This document shows positions 9,304 through 18,224 of a DNA stretch of 64,000 nt, piece after piece. The stretch is taken from positions 6,014,001 to 6,078,000 of the forward strand of contig NZ_VIVR01000001.1 of assembly GCF_007828955.1 (NCBI RefSeq), given 5' to 3'. Both the position numbers and the translations under genes were made by a program. The DNA is from Kitasatospora atroaurantiaca. GTDB lineage: Bacteria; Actinomycetota; Actinomycetes; Streptomycetales; Streptomycetaceae. Numbering within the stretch: position 1 is the stretch's first letter; each line of letters starts with the position of its first letter. The notes below the pieces were generated by a model. That model had not been told where the DNA came from, did no database searches, and saw only the letters and a program-made list of their open reading frames with translations.

Positions 9304-9570
9304 GTGGGCATCGTCAGTTGGATCGTACTCGGCCTGATAGCCGGTGGGATCGCCAAGTTCCTGCTGCCCGGCCGCGACCCGGGCGGCCTGTTCGTCACCA
9401 CCCTCATCGGTGTGGCGGGCTCCTTCGTCGGCGGGTGGCTCTCCGCCACCTTCCTGCACCGTCCGGTCGCCAAGAGCTTCTTCGACCTCGCGACCTGGGG
9501 AGCGGCCATCGCGGGCTCGTTCGTCCTGCTGGTCCTCTACCGGCTGCTCTTCGGCAACTCCCGCCGCTGA
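9304..9570 (+). CDS. GlsB/YeaQ/YmgE-family stress-response membrane protein
   Basis: An 88-residue membrane protein with three hydrophobic segments, beginning IVSWIVLGLIAGGIAKFLLPG, the hallmark of the transglycosylase-associated/GlsB family. I take the GTG at 9304 as the start because GAGGAG lies about nine bases upstream; longer frames would add a hydrophilic tail unlike the family. Family members are induced by envelope or alkaline stress, but their biochemical role is unclear. It may be co-transcribed with the zinc-ribbon gene upstream. Confidence 0.88.
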   Translation: MGIVSWIVLGLIAGGIAKFLLPGRDPGGLFVTTLIGVAGSFVGGWLSATFLHRPVAKSFFDLATWGAAIAGSFVLLVLYRLLFGNSRR

Positions 9571-9612
9571 CAGCGGCCGAGGGCGGGGCAGGGCATCCGA
9601 GGCCCGGCCCCG

Positions 9613-10344
9613 CTACTCGCCGGCCGGGGAGGGGCGGCGCTGCTGCGGGCCGAACTCGGCCGTCACGTACTGCCGTGACGCCCGGTCGAGCAGGACCACG
9701 GACGTCGCCTCCGCCACCGCGCCGGGGACGGATCCCGCCTCCGGGCCCGCGGCCGTGTGCTCCGACAGCGCTCCCAGCAGCCGGTCCAGCCCGCGCCGGT
9801 GCCGGGCGAACACACGTGGCGCCGCCCAACGGCCGCGTGCCTGCTGGCCCGCGAGGGCCGCAGTCGCTCCGACGTCCAGCAGCACCAGGTGCAGTTCGCG
9901 TCCCTGGCGGCCGGCAGCGCGGGCCAGCCACCGGCGCAGCCACGGCCGGCTGCCGCAGTCGTGCACCAGCAGGGGGCCGCCGCCGCGTACCGCCGCCCGC
10001 AGCCACCGGAAGTGCTCCAACCGCGCCCAGGGCCGGTACACCGCATAGGGCAGCCACGCGGGCATCACGGACTCGCACGCGACATGGACGTCCCGCGGGT
10101 CGACGGCGGGCACAGCGCTGGACCAGCGGCGCAGCAGGGTGCTCTTGCCACTGCCGGGCAGACCGGAGACCACGACCACGGCGTCCGCCGGGTAGGACAG
10201 CAGGAGACCGGCGGCCGTCCGGGTACGCAGATCCACCAGCCCGCGCGGCCGGAAGACCGCTCCCGGCTCGTCGTGCCCGATGATCCCCACCTTCGCCGCC
10301 CCCGACCTGCTCGTACCGCCAGTCACCGCCACCGCCTCCGCCAC
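9613..10344 (-). CDS. P-loop (AAA/kinase-like) ATP-binding protein
   Basis: A 243-residue cytoplasmic protein with a Walker A motif GLPGSGKST at 61-69 preceded by a beta strand (ADAVVVVS), and LLVHDCGSR / HLVLLDVGA strands typical of P-loop kinase-like folds. The overall plan resembles zeta-toxin/AAA_33-type nucleotide kinases (short P-loop domain with Arg-rich lid), but no substrate motif is recognisable. The start is a GTG preceded by GGAGAGCG. It converges with the GlsB-type gene and is divergent from the membrane hydrolase gene. Confidence 0.75.
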   Translation of the reverse strand: MAEAVAVTGGTSRSGAAKVGIIGHDEPGAVFRPRGLVDLRTRTAAGLLLSYPADAVVVVSGLPGSGKSTLLRRWSSAVPAVDPRDVHVACESVMPAWLPYAVYRPWARLEHFRWLRAAVRGGGPLLVHDCGSRPWLRRWLARAAGRQGRELHLVLLDVGATAALAGQQARGRWAAPRVFARHRRGLDRLLGALSEHTAAGPEAGSVPGAVAEATSVVLLDRASRQYVTAEFGPQQRRPSPAGE

Positions 10345-10633
10345 CGCTCTCCGCCAGAACCAGACCGCTCAGCCTTGCACGGGCCGGCCGGAACTCCTCC
10401 GAAGGGTGGCTGCGAGGTGGGTCACGGCGGCGTCGGGCGGGCACCCGTCCCGGGGGACTGTCATGGGATCACGACAGGGGCATCCGGGACCAGGCCGGGT
10501 GACGGGGAGTTCGTCCGTACGCCTCCGCCGGCTCGGCGCACAGCCCGTTCGATGGCGAAGATCACGTGGCGATATGCTGCGGCACCGTCAGGCGCGCGGT
10601 GCGCCTGGGACTGACCGAGGGACGGTTTTCGCC

Positions 10634-11428
10634 ATGATGGGACCGGCGCACGCGCTCTCCGGCGCAGCGGCCTGGCTGGGGGTGGGAGCGGCCGCGTCGG
10701 CGATGGACCGCCCGATGCCGTGGCCCGTGCTCCTCGTAGGGGCTCTGATCTGTGCCGGCGCGGCACTCGCACCCGACCTCGACCACAAGGCGGCGACCAT
10801 ATCGCGGGCCTTCGGCCCGGTGTCGCGCAACCTGTGCGAGATCATCGACAAGCTCTCGTACGCCGCCTACAAGTCGACCCGCAAGCCGGGCGATCCGCGC
10901 CGTTCGGGTGGGCACCGGACGCTGACGCACACCTGGCTGTGGGCGGTGATGTGCGGGGCCGGGGCGGCGGCGGTCTGTGTTCTCGGCGGCCGTTGGGGCG
11001 TTCTGGCGGTGCTCTTCGTGCACATGGTGCTGGCCATCGAGGGTCTGCTGTGGCGGCACGCCCGGGTCTCCAGCGACGTACTCGTCTGGCTGCTCGGAGT
11101 GTCGAGCGCGTGGATGCTCGCGGACATCCTCGACAAGCCGGGCAACGGTGCGGGCTGGCTCTTCACGCAGCCCGGTCAGGAGTACCTGTGGATCGGTCTG
11201 CCGATCGTGCTCGGCGCGCTCGTGCACTGCATCGGCGACGCACTGACCGTGTCCGGGTGCCCGATCTTCTGGCCCATCCCGATCGGCCGCAAGCGCTGGT
11301 ACCCGGTCGGCCCGCCCAAGGTGATGCGGTTCCGGGCGGGCAGCTGGGTCGAACTGAAGGTCCTCACACCCGTCTTCATGGTTCTGGGCGGCATCGGGGC
11401 GCTGGGCGCACTCGACTTCATCGGCTGA
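10634..11428 (+). CDS. DUF457 (YdjM-like) membrane-bound metal-dependent hydrolase
   Basis: A 264-residue integral membrane protein. The N-terminus MMGPAHALSG followed by APDLDHK (about residues 50-56) and RTLTHTW (about 95) gives the His/Asp set that defines the DUF457 family of predicted membrane-bound metal-dependent hydrolases; several hydrophobic helices surround these motifs. The ATG at 10634 is chosen because the family motif H-A-L-S-G lies at the extreme N-terminus; longer in-frame extensions are arginine-rich and unlike the family. In E. coli the homologue YdjM is SOS-linked; the role in actinobacteria is unknown. Confidence 0.88.
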   Translation: MMGPAHALSGAAAWLGVGAAASAMDRPMPWPVLLVGALICAGAALAPDLDHKAATISRAFGPVSRNLCEIIDKLSYAAYKSTRKPGDPRRSGGHRTLTHTWLWAVMCGAGAAAVCVLGGRWGVLAVLFVHMVLAIEGLLWRHARVSSDVLVWLLGVSSAWMLADILDKPGNGAGWLFTQPGQEYLWIGLPIVLGALVHCIGDALTVSGCPIFWPIPIGRKRWYPVGPPKVMRFRAGSWVELKVLTPVFMVLGGIGALGALDFIG

Positions 11429-11441
11429 CGGCGGCCGCCTG

Positions 11442-12371
11442 CTACAGCGGGGTGGCGGCCTTCACCACGAGCAGCAGCGCGATCGCGGCGTTGAGCGCGG
11501 ACACCGCGGAGGCCGCGGTGCCGGCCGCGGCGACCATGGCGGCGAGCCCCGCCGGGCTGTGCGCCGGCGGCCAGGTGTGGTCCGCCGGCGCCGGTCCGAG
11601 CAGGGCCGCGACCCGGCGCGGCACCGGGCCGGGTGCGGCGAACGCCGGCAGGCCGGGGGCCGCGTGGTGGGAGACGAGGGCGGCGCGGGCGACGGCGCGG
11701 GCGGTGAGCCGGCGGCTGCCGACGGCCCGGGCGGCGTCCTCGTCGGCCCAGCGCTCGGTGCTGTAGGCGACGGCCTTCTGCAGCGGGCGCAGGAACGGAT
11801 TGACGGCGCTGGCGAGTTGGGTGGCCAGCCGGACGCGATGGTGGCGGCCCGCGAGGTGCGCCTGCTCATGGGCGATGAGGGCGCGCTGCTCGTCCTCGTC
11901 CAGGCTCTCGAGCATGCCGGTGGACACCACGATCCGCCCGGGCGCTCCCGGCAGGGCGTAGGCGTACGGCCTGTCGTCGTGCGCCACGGCGGGACCGTCC
12001 CCGTACGGCACCGACCTGAGCACCGAGCGGGCACGGGCCCTGACCCGCAGATGCCGCAGGGCCGTCACCGCGCAGGCGGTGACGACGAGGGCGAGGGCGA
12101 TGAGCGATCCGGTGCCGACGGCCTCGTGGAAGGGGACGGCGTCGCGTACCCCGGGGTGGGACCAGTCGTCGGGCAGCGGGTTGCCGGCGATCTGGGCGGT
12201 GCCGACCACGCCGAGCAGACCGAGGCACAGCGCGCTGCACAGGGCCATGGCGACGCTGATCGTGGTCATCAGGCGGGTGGCGGCGCGCGGGTGGAGGTGC
12301 TGCTCGGCCAGCCGCGCGATCGGCACGGAGGTCAGCGGCAGGATGAGCGGGAGGAAGACGAAGACGCCCAT
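11442..12371 (-). CDS. M56-family (BlaR1/MecR1-like) membrane metalloprotease
   Basis: A 309-residue membrane protein with N-terminal hydrophobic helices (about 1-60 and 86-106), a cytosolic zinc protease domain with HEQAH at 168-172 (zinc-binding HExxH) and a C-terminal helix (about 270-305). It lacks the penicillin-binding sensor domain of BlaR1/MecR1. The gene lies 6 bp downstream of a BlaI-type repressor gene, the standard arrangement in which the protease cleaves its cognate repressor to induce target genes. The signal and targets in this organism are unknown. Confidence 0.9.
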   Translation of the reverse strand: MGVFVFLPLILPLTSVPIARLAEQHLHPRAATRLMTTISVAMALCSALCLGLLGVVGTAQIAGNPLPDDWSHPGVRDAVPFHEAVGTGSLIALALVVTACAVTALRHLRVRARARSVLRSVPYGDGPAVAHDDRPYAYALPGAPGRIVVSTGMLESLDEDEQRALIAHEQAHLAGRHHRVRLATQLASAVNPFLRPLQKAVAYSTERWADEDAARAVGSRRLTARAVARAALVSHHAAPGLPAFAAPGPVPRRVAALLGPAPADHTWPPAHSPAGLAAMVAAAGTAASAVSALNAAIALLLVVKAATPL

Positions 12372-12377
12372 ACCCGC

Positions 12378-12782
12378 TCAGCCCTGCTGCTCGTCGGAGG
12401 CGCGGAGCAGGGCGCGGAGGAGTTCCTCGTCATGGGGGAGCAGGGTGCTGACGAAGCTGGCGAGCGCCGCATCGCGGTCGTTCTCGTTGTCCAGGATGCG
12501 CCGCATCTTCAGCGCGGTGAGGTCGGCCGGCCCGGAGGCCGCGCTCCAGGTGTAGGCGCGGCCGGTGCGGCTGCGCGAGACGGCCTGCTTGGCCCGGAGG
12601 CGGGACAGGATGGTCATGACCGTGGTGTAGGCGAGGTCCCCGCCCAGGTGTTGCTGCACCCAGCCGGCGGTGGCGGGCCCGGGTGCGGCCTTGAGCGCGG
12701 AGAGGACCTGGGCCTCGAGTTCGCCCTGGCCGCGCCGTCGTGCATGGGGCGGGTCGGTGGCGTCGTCCCTGTCCTGGGCCAT
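12378..12782 (-). CDS. BlaI/MecI/CopY-family transcriptional repressor
   Basis: A 134-residue winged-helix repressor. The region LEAQVLSALKAAPGPATAGWVQQHLG through YTTVMTILSRLRAKQAVSR (about 22-70) is the BlaI DNA-binding domain with its recognition helix, and the C-terminal part (about 85-125) is the dimerisation and cleavage region. It probably represses itself and the downstream M56 protease gene, and is relieved when the protease cuts it. The upstream gap to the divergent-facing phosphatase terminus is short. Confidence 0.92.
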   Translation of the reverse strand: MAQDRDDATDPPHARRRGQGELEAQVLSALKAAPGPATAGWVQQHLGGDLAYTTVMTILSRLRAKQAVSRSRTGRAYTWSAASGPADLTALKMRRILDNENDRDAALASFVSTLLPHDEELLRALLRASDEQQG

Positions 12783-12830
12783 GGCCCGTCTCCCTCCAGT
12801 ACGGCCGGCCGGGTGGTGCCGGGATGCGTC

Positions 12831-15305
12831 TCATCCTAGTGACGGACGGGCCTCGGCCCCGGTGCCCTGCGGTTCCGCGGCAGGGAGTGGCTGCTCCGCC
12901 CAGATGGTCTTGCCACGGGCGTGGTAGCGCGTGCCCCAGAGCTGCACGAGCTGCGCGACCATGTACAGCCCGCGCCCTCCTTCGTCGGTGTCGAGCGCGC
13001 GCCGGACGTGCGGGGAGGTGCTGCTGCCGTCGGAGACCTCGCAGATCAGGCTGCGGTCGCGGATCAGCCGCAGCGTGATCGGCGGGTTGCCGTAGCGAAT
13101 GGCATTGGTGACGAGCTCGCTGACGACCAGTTCCGTGGTGAACTCCAGCTCCTCCAGGCCCCATTCGGCCAGCTTCCGGGCCGCGAGCGTACGGGCCCGG
13201 CCCACCACCTCCGGCTCGGAGGCCAGCTCCCAGGTGACGTGGCGGTCCGGACCCAGCGCGTGCACCCGCGCCACCAGCAGTGCCGCGTCCTCCTGCGGGT
13301 GCTCCGGCAGCAGCTGGCGCGTCACCGCGGCGCAGATGTCGCCGGGCCTCGGGAACGAGGGGACCTGAGGGTCCGACAGCGCTTCGCGGAGCCGTTCGGT
13401 GCCCACGTCGATGCTCTGGTCCCGGGACTCCACCAGGCCGTCGGTGTACAGCACGAGCAGATCCCCGTCGGTCAAGGTCACCTCGCTGCTCTCGAACGGG
13501 GCTCCGCCCAGGCCCAGGGGCGGTCCGCAGGGCAGATCGAGGAGCTCGACCTTCCCGTCCGCGGACACCCGTACGGGCGGTGGATGACCCGCCCGGGCGA
13601 GAACGCAGCGGCGCGTGATCGGGTCGAAGAGCGCGTACACGCAGGTGGTTCCGGCCGCGCCACCGGTGAGTCCCTCGCGCCGGCCGTCCTGGAGCCGATG
13701 GACCTGCTCGTCCAGACGAGTGAGCAACTCCTCGGGGGACAGGTCGAGGTCCGCGAGTGTCCGCACCGCGGTACGCAGCCGCCCCATGGTCACCGCCGAG
13801 TGCAGGCCGTGGCCCGTCACGTCGCCCACCACCAGCGCGACCCGCGCACCGGAGAGCGGGATCACGTCGAACCAGTCGCCCCCCAGCACCGTGTGACCAC
13901 TCGCCGGCAGGTAGCGCCACGCCGCCTCCACGGCCCCGAGCACCGGAAGGTGCTGCGGCAGCAGGCTGCGTTGCAGCGCCAGCGCGGTGGTCCGCTCCCG
14001 GGTGTAGCGGCTCGCGTTGTCGATGCACACGGCGGCACGGGCCACGAACTCCTCGGCCAGCAACTCGTCGTCCGCCTCGAACGCCCGCCTGCCCCCGAAG
14101 CGTACGAAGACCACCGCACCCAGCACGGCGCCTCGCGCGGCCATCGGCACCAACAGCCACGACCGGACCCCGTGTTCGCGGGCCAACGCGGCCCGGTCGG
14201 GCCAGGCCGCGGTGAGCTCGGCGAGCAGCTCCTCACCCGTCAGAAGCACGAGCTCGCGACTCGCCAGCGCCCGGGCGAACAAGGAGCCCGCGCCGGAGGT
14301 GAGGGGGTCGACATCGCCCGTGACGACCGCTGCACCCCCCGGACCCCCGGGCACGGACGAACTCGCCGCACGGCGCAGCGGCACGGCTTCGGCGACCGGT
14401 CCGGCCACCGGCTCCTCACCGCCGAGGACGGGCTCCAGCAGGTTCACGTACGCGTGGTCGGCGAAGACCGGGACGGCGAACTCGGTCAGCTCCTGCGCGG
14501 TCCGCAGGACATCGAGTGTGCTGCCGATCCTCGAGCTCGCGTCGTTGACCAGAGCCAACCGCTCCCGGGCCCGGACCTTCTCGGTCACGTCGAACACCGC
14601 GTGGGCGAGCCCGATCACCTCCCCGGACCCGCTGCGCAGCGGCACGATGGTCTCCGACCAGGCCTTGTCGTGATCCGGGTCGTCGGGATGGCCGGACGGC
14701 ACCTCCGTGGCCACCAGTGCCTCACCGGTGGCCAGGACCTGCCGCTGCCGGGCCTCGAACGCCGTCAGGTCCAACAGACCGTCCGGAGCCACCTCCCGCA
14801 TGGTGAGCCCGAGGACCTTGCTCGCAAACCCCCGCAAGCGCCGTGCGTTCTGTGCGACGAAGCGCAGCTGGGTGTCGAACACATCGATGTGGAACGGTGA
14901 TTCGGTGAACAGGCCCCTCAGGAGCGCGCGGCCGAGGTCCTGCTGACGGATGGCCTCGGTGTCCTCCGCCTGGATGAGCCAGTGCGGCTCGCCGGCGGTG
15001 GAGACCAGGGGATGGACCCACAGCCCGACCTCCACCCGGCTCCCGTCCCGGTGGCGCACGACCGCCGTCCCGAGGGCGGTCGTCTCCGCCGTCCGGCAGC
15101 GCCCCACGTACCGGGCGGTGTCCGCGGGGGTGTGGAGCAGGTCGGCCCCGCGACGCCCGCGGACCTCGTCCGCGGTGTAGCCGAGCAGGCGCTGCGCACC
15201 CGGACTCCAGCTCGTCAGCACACCGTGCGCGTCGATGGTGGCGTAGGCGGCGTCCCAGGGCTCGACGAGATCACCGAGGGCGGAGTTGAACATGGAGTCG
15301 TGCAT
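12831..15305 (-). CDS. Multi-sensor PP2C (SpoIIE/RsbU-type) phosphatase with PAS, GAF and anti-sigma kinase-like domains
   Basis: An 824-residue signalling protein with, in order, a PAS domain (about 12-115), a second PAS/PAC (about 125-250), a GAF domain (about 270-445), a PP2C-type SpoIIE phosphatase domain (about 460-665; metal-binding GGDWFD, VVGDVTGHG and LYTDGLVE motifs present) and a C-terminal HATPase_c domain (about 690-805; ELVTNAIRYG N-box and GGRGLYMV). Such proteins are abundant in streptomycetes. They probably dephosphorylate anti-sigma-factor antagonists, while the ATPase domain may phosphorylate them or bind a sigma factor, giving partner switching in one polypeptide. A later ATG at 15293 is an alternative start. 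Confidence 0.92.
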   Translation of the reverse strand: MHDSMFNSALGDLVEPWDAAYATIDAHGVLTSWSPGAQRLLGYTADEVRGRRGADLLHTPADTARYVGRCRTAETTALGTAVVRHRDGSRVEVGLWVHPLVSTAGEPHWLIQAEDTEAIRQQDLGRALLRGLFTESPFHIDVFDTQLRFVAQNARRLRGFASKVLGLTMREVAPDGLLDLTAFEARQRQVLATGEALVATEVPSGHPDDPDHDKAWSETIVPLRSGSGEVIGLAHAVFDVTEKVRARERLALVNDASSRIGSTLDVLRTAQELTEFAVPVFADHAYVNLLEPVLGGEEPVAGPVAEAVPLRRAASSSVPGGPGGAAVVTGDVDPLTSGAGSLFARALASRELVLLTGEELLAELTAAWPDRAALAREHGVRSWLLVPMAARGAVLGAVVFVRFGGRRAFEADDELLAEEFVARAAVCIDNASRYTRERTTALALQRSLLPQHLPVLGAVEAAWRYLPASGHTVLGGDWFDVIPLSGARVALVVGDVTGHGLHSAVTMGRLRTAVRTLADLDLSPEELLTRLDEQVHRLQDGRREGLTGGAAGTTCVYALFDPITRRCVLARAGHPPPVRVSADGKVELLDLPCGPPLGLGGAPFESSEVTLTDGDLLVLYTDGLVESRDQSIDVGTERLREALSDPQVPSFPRPGDICAAVTRQLLPEHPQEDAALLVARVHALGPDRHVTWELASEPEVVGRARTLAARKLAEWGLEELEFTTELVVSELVTNAIRYGNPPITLRLIRDRSLICEVSDGSSTSPHVRRALDTDEGGRGLYMVAQLVQLWGTRYHARGKTIWAEQPLPAAEPQGTGAEARPSLG

Positions 15306-15570
15306 CCGTCACACCCACTCCGCGACTCGCGGCACTCGGCTGCGCTGCTTGTCCGGCTGAGACCATCAAACCCGGGTGCAATTCTATCGTCGGCCCGGGC
15401 CCCCTGCCGGTAGGCGGACCGCGGCGAACGAGCGGTTCGCGCGTCCGAAAGGGTGATCCCCGTGCGGGTCGGGGCGTGAGACCCCAGGGCGGCGATCCCG
15501 GGCTGCCGACACGGCGGGGCATGAGACGCACCCGTATGACGGCCCTGCTCTGTGCCACCGCACCGGTGGG

Positions 15571-17055
15571 TCAGTCGCCGCGCGTCGCCTTCCGCCGTCG
15601 TCCTCGCAGCGCCAGGACGCTGCCTGCGGCGATGGCGAGCACTCCGCCGACGGCGCTGTAGGTGACGGCCTCGCCCGCGCCGGTGGAGGCCAGTCCCTTG
15701 GACGGGCCGCCCGAGGTCTGTCCGCCCCCGGTCGGGGTACTCGGGGTGGAGTCGGCGGGGTGGGCGGTGCCGGTGCTGCCGGTGGTTCGGCCGGGTGTGG
15801 GGGACGGGGCGGTCACGACGCCCGCGTCCCGGGTGAAGGCCAGCGTGCCGAAGCCGAGTTGGTCGAACCCGCCGCTGTTGGGCCCGTAGTTCCCGCCGCC
15901 CCCCTCGGGGCGGACGCGGGCGGCGAGGGCCGTGACGTAGGGCGCATCGAGGCCCCGGCGCTTGGTGTAGTGATTCTGGATCATCTCCCAGATGGGCCGC
16001 ACGTTGCCGCGGGCGGCGGGGGAGGCCGCGGTGAAGGTCTCCTCGCCGGACCACTTGCCGGGCGCGCCCTTCCTCCAGGTGTAGGGGGCGTACGGGACGT
16101 CCTGGCCCAGGTTCCACCTGGCGACGTACTCGGCGCCCTTGAGGAAGCGGCTGTCGTCGTACCCGTACAGGTCGATGCCCTGGTTCCAGGCCATCTCGCA
16201 GACGGCCGCCATCAGGCCGACCGCCAACGTGGCATGGCCCTGGTCGCGGCCGGCTTCCGTCCACTGCCCCAGCCCGCCGGGGTGGAGGACCGGGATGGCG
16301 TTCCTGACCGAGCCGTTCCCCGCGCCGTTCTTGAAGTAGTCGACGGCCTGGTCGACCTTGGCACGGTCGTCGCACAGGATGCCGATCGCGAGGACGGAGG
16401 CGACGCTCAGCAGGTCCCAGCTGCTCCAGTAGTTGGTGATGAACGCGCCGTTGTGGTTGGCCAGGAAGTCGTTGTTCAGCGGGTAGAAGACGGTCAGCAT
16501 CATCGCCTTGAACCGGTCGAGGTCGAATCCGGGGTAGCCGCGCATCAGTTCGGCGGCGTTGGCGAACTGGTAGCCCTGGATGCCCGCGCAGAGGAACCTG
16601 TCCGCGTTCCCGGCGACCGTCCTGAGGGTGCCGGACCAGGTGTTGAGGATGTCGCGGGCGGCGTCGCCGTGCGCCCGGTCCCCGGTGATCCGCCAACGGA
16701 GGGCGTTCTGGTAGGCGGCGTGGACGTCGTTGAACAGCGTGCCGTAGTTCTCCGGGGTCCCCGAGCCCCGGTAGACGGTGGCCTGCGGGTTCGGCCGCCA
16801 ACCGCTCTGCGCATGCGAGTTGGCCGCCAGCTTGTCCCAACCCGCCTTCCACGGCTGGGCGCCCGCGCTCACCTTCGCCGCCATCCGGTCGAGATCGGCC
16901 TGCGTGTGCAGCATCCCCGGGTGCACCAACGCCTCCCCGGCGGCCGCCGCAGTGCCTCCGGCCAACGCCGCAGCGCCGACCCCCGCCGCCAGCCCGCCGC
17001 CGACCTTCAGCATCCTCCGGCGGCTGATCGTCCCGTGCCTGTCGTCCTGACCCAC
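15571..17055 (-). CDS. Tat-exported, sortase-anchored alginate-lyase-family protein
   Basis: A 494-residue exoprotein. The GTG at 17055 is chosen because GAAGGAG precedes it and the N-terminus then carries a twin-arginine signal (SRRRMLK at about 11-17 followed by a Gly/Ala-rich hydrophobic stretch). The body (about 42-400) matches actinobacterial alginate lyase family proteins (helical toroid fold; NHNGAFITNYWSSWDL and GRDQGH are conserved blocks). A Pro/Thr/Ser/Gly-rich spacer (about 405-450) leads to LASTG, a hydrophobic helix and an RGRRRK tail, the LAxTG signal for a class E sortase. The protein is thus predicted to be covalently attached to the cell wall. The real substrate may be another uronic polysaccharide. 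Confidence 0.88.
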   Translation of the reverse strand: MGQDDRHGTISRRRMLKVGGGLAAGVGAAALAGGTAAAAGEALVHPGMLHTQADLDRMAAKVSAGAQPWKAGWDKLAANSHAQSGWRPNPQATVYRGSGTPENYGTLFNDVHAAYQNALRWRITGDRAHGDAARDILNTWSGTLRTVAGNADRFLCAGIQGYQFANAAELMRGYPGFDLDRFKAMMLTVFYPLNNDFLANHNGAFITNYWSSWDLLSVASVLAIGILCDDRAKVDQAVDYFKNGAGNGSVRNAIPVLHPGGLGQWTEAGRDQGHATLAVGLMAAVCEMAWNQGIDLYGYDDSRFLKGAEYVARWNLGQDVPYAPYTWRKGAPGKWSGEETFTAASPAARGNVRPIWEMIQNHYTKRRGLDAPYVTALAARVRPEGGGGNYGPNSGGFDQLGFGTLAFTRDAGVVTAPSPTPGRTTGSTGTAHPADSTPSTPTGGGQTSGGPSKGLASTGAGEAVTYSAVGGVLAIAAGSVLALRGRRRKATRGD

Positions 17056-17126
17056 CGATTCGCTCCTTCTCGGGTTCTGTCCGTGTGACCAGGAGACGTA
17101 CGGCCGACCGACGGGATAACACCGAA

Positions 17127-17465
17127 TCACGGACCGGTTTTCAGTTCGGGGAAGTGGAACGGCTTGGCGAGGTAGTCGTCGGCGCCCAGGGTCAGGCCGC
17201 TGACGCGGTCACTCGGCGCACCGGCTGCGGTCAGCATCAGGACCATGGCCGGGCCGTCGCGGTCGGTGATCATCTGACAGAGGGTGTCGCCGTGGATTCC
17301 CGGCAGGTCGCGGTCGAGGACGACGACGTCGTACGCGTTGGTGTCGAGCTTGGCCACCGCCTCCAGCCCGTCGTGGGCGGCGTCCACGGCCATGCCCTGG
17401 TCACGCAGGCCCTCGACCAGGACCTCGGCGAGGGACCGCACGTCCTCGACCACCAGGACTCTCAC
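17127..17465 (-). pseudogene. Truncated response regulator (receiver domain only)
   Basis: An OmpR-type response regulator cut off just after its receiver domain. The GTG start at 17465 gives VRVLVVEDVR; the phosphoacceptor is Asp51 (VVLDRDLPG), with Thr79 (MLTAAG) and Lys101 (LAKPF) all in place. The protein ends after HFPELKTGP at residue 112, exactly where the linker to the winged-helix DNA-binding domain should begin, and no winged-helix sequence follows. It overlaps the adjacent kinase remnant by 4 bp, the normal two-gene coupling. A stand-alone receiver is formally possible, but the neighbouring broken genes favour decay. Confidence 0.75.
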
Positions 17466-17883
17466 GCCGGGACTCCCGCGGTGCGGGCCGCCAAGGGCAG
17501 CGAGACGCCGACCCGCAGGCCGCCTTCGGCGCGGGCGTAGAGGTCGAGGCTGCCGCCGTGCGCCGCGGCGATGGCTGCGACGATCGACAGCCCGAGCCCC
17601 GACCCGCCGCCGGTGCTGGTCCGGTCCGCGCCGAGCCGGCGGAACGGCTGGGCGAGCTGGGCGACTTGCTGCCGGTCGAGGAGCCGGCCGCCGGTCTCGA
17701 CGACGAGCTGCGCCGTTGAGCCGTCGGCCTCGGTGGCGACGCGGATCCAGCCTCCCCGGTGGTTGTGGCCGATCGCATTGTCGATCAGGTTGCCGACCAG
17801 GCGGGACAGGAGCGGCTCGCTTCCCTGCACCCACGCACCGTCGTCCTCGCCGACCCCGTGCACGGTCAGGTCCTTGTGGCAGG
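17462..17883 (-). pseudogene. Histidine kinase remnant (C-terminal ATPase domain only)
   Basis: The last 140 or so codons of a sensor histidine kinase. The N-box LVGNLIDNAIGHN and G2 box GGGSGLGLSIVAA are visible, ending at 17462 with a 4-bp overlap to the response regulator. Upstream of about 17883 the frame stays open but the encoded sequence is the antisense of an ABC transporter gene, so the sensor, HAMP and phospho-His parts are gone. The G1 box reads VVETGG and lacks the usual N-T-G form. The right-hand boundary is approximate. Confidence 0.78.
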
Positions 17884-17885
17884 AC

Positions 17886-18224
17886 AACGCGGACCACCTG
17901 GTGGTGGGGCGCGGCAGGGTCATCGCGGACACCACGGTGCGGGAGCTGCTGGCGGGTACGGCTCGCGGCCGGGTGACTCTGCGTACGTCCGAGAAGACCC
18001 GGGCGACGGCGGTGTTGACGGCGGCGGGGGCCGCCGTGACCGTCACCGGGCCCGGCACGCTCAGCGTCTCCGGGCTGACCACCGAGAGGGTCGTGGAGGT
18101 CCTCGGCGGGCATGTGGTGCCGTTCTCGGAGGTGTCGGCGCATCGCGCGTCCTTGGAGGAGGCCTATCTGGAGCTCACCCGGGACGTGGTGGAGTACCGC
18201 AGCGCCGGGGAGGTGGCCCGATGA
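17886..18224 (+). pseudogene. ABC transporter ATPase remnant (C-terminal end)
   Basis: The distal part of an ABC-2-type ATPase, from ADHLVVGRGRVIADTTVREL, which normally follows the H-loop, to its natural stop, including the C-terminal regulatory tail (VEVLGGHVVPFSEV...SLEEAYLELT). Walker A, the signature motif and Walker B are absent. The left boundary abuts the histidine kinase remnant on the other strand, so a single deletion probably removed the 5' halves of two divergent genes. Its TGA overlaps the ATG of the permease remnant (ATGA). Confidence 0.78.

Noticed and set aside
17462..18082. A 206-codon histidine kinase starting at 18082
   Set aside because: Only the part below about 17883 encodes kinase sequence; the remainder is antisense of the ABC ATPase remnant, so no real start exists there.
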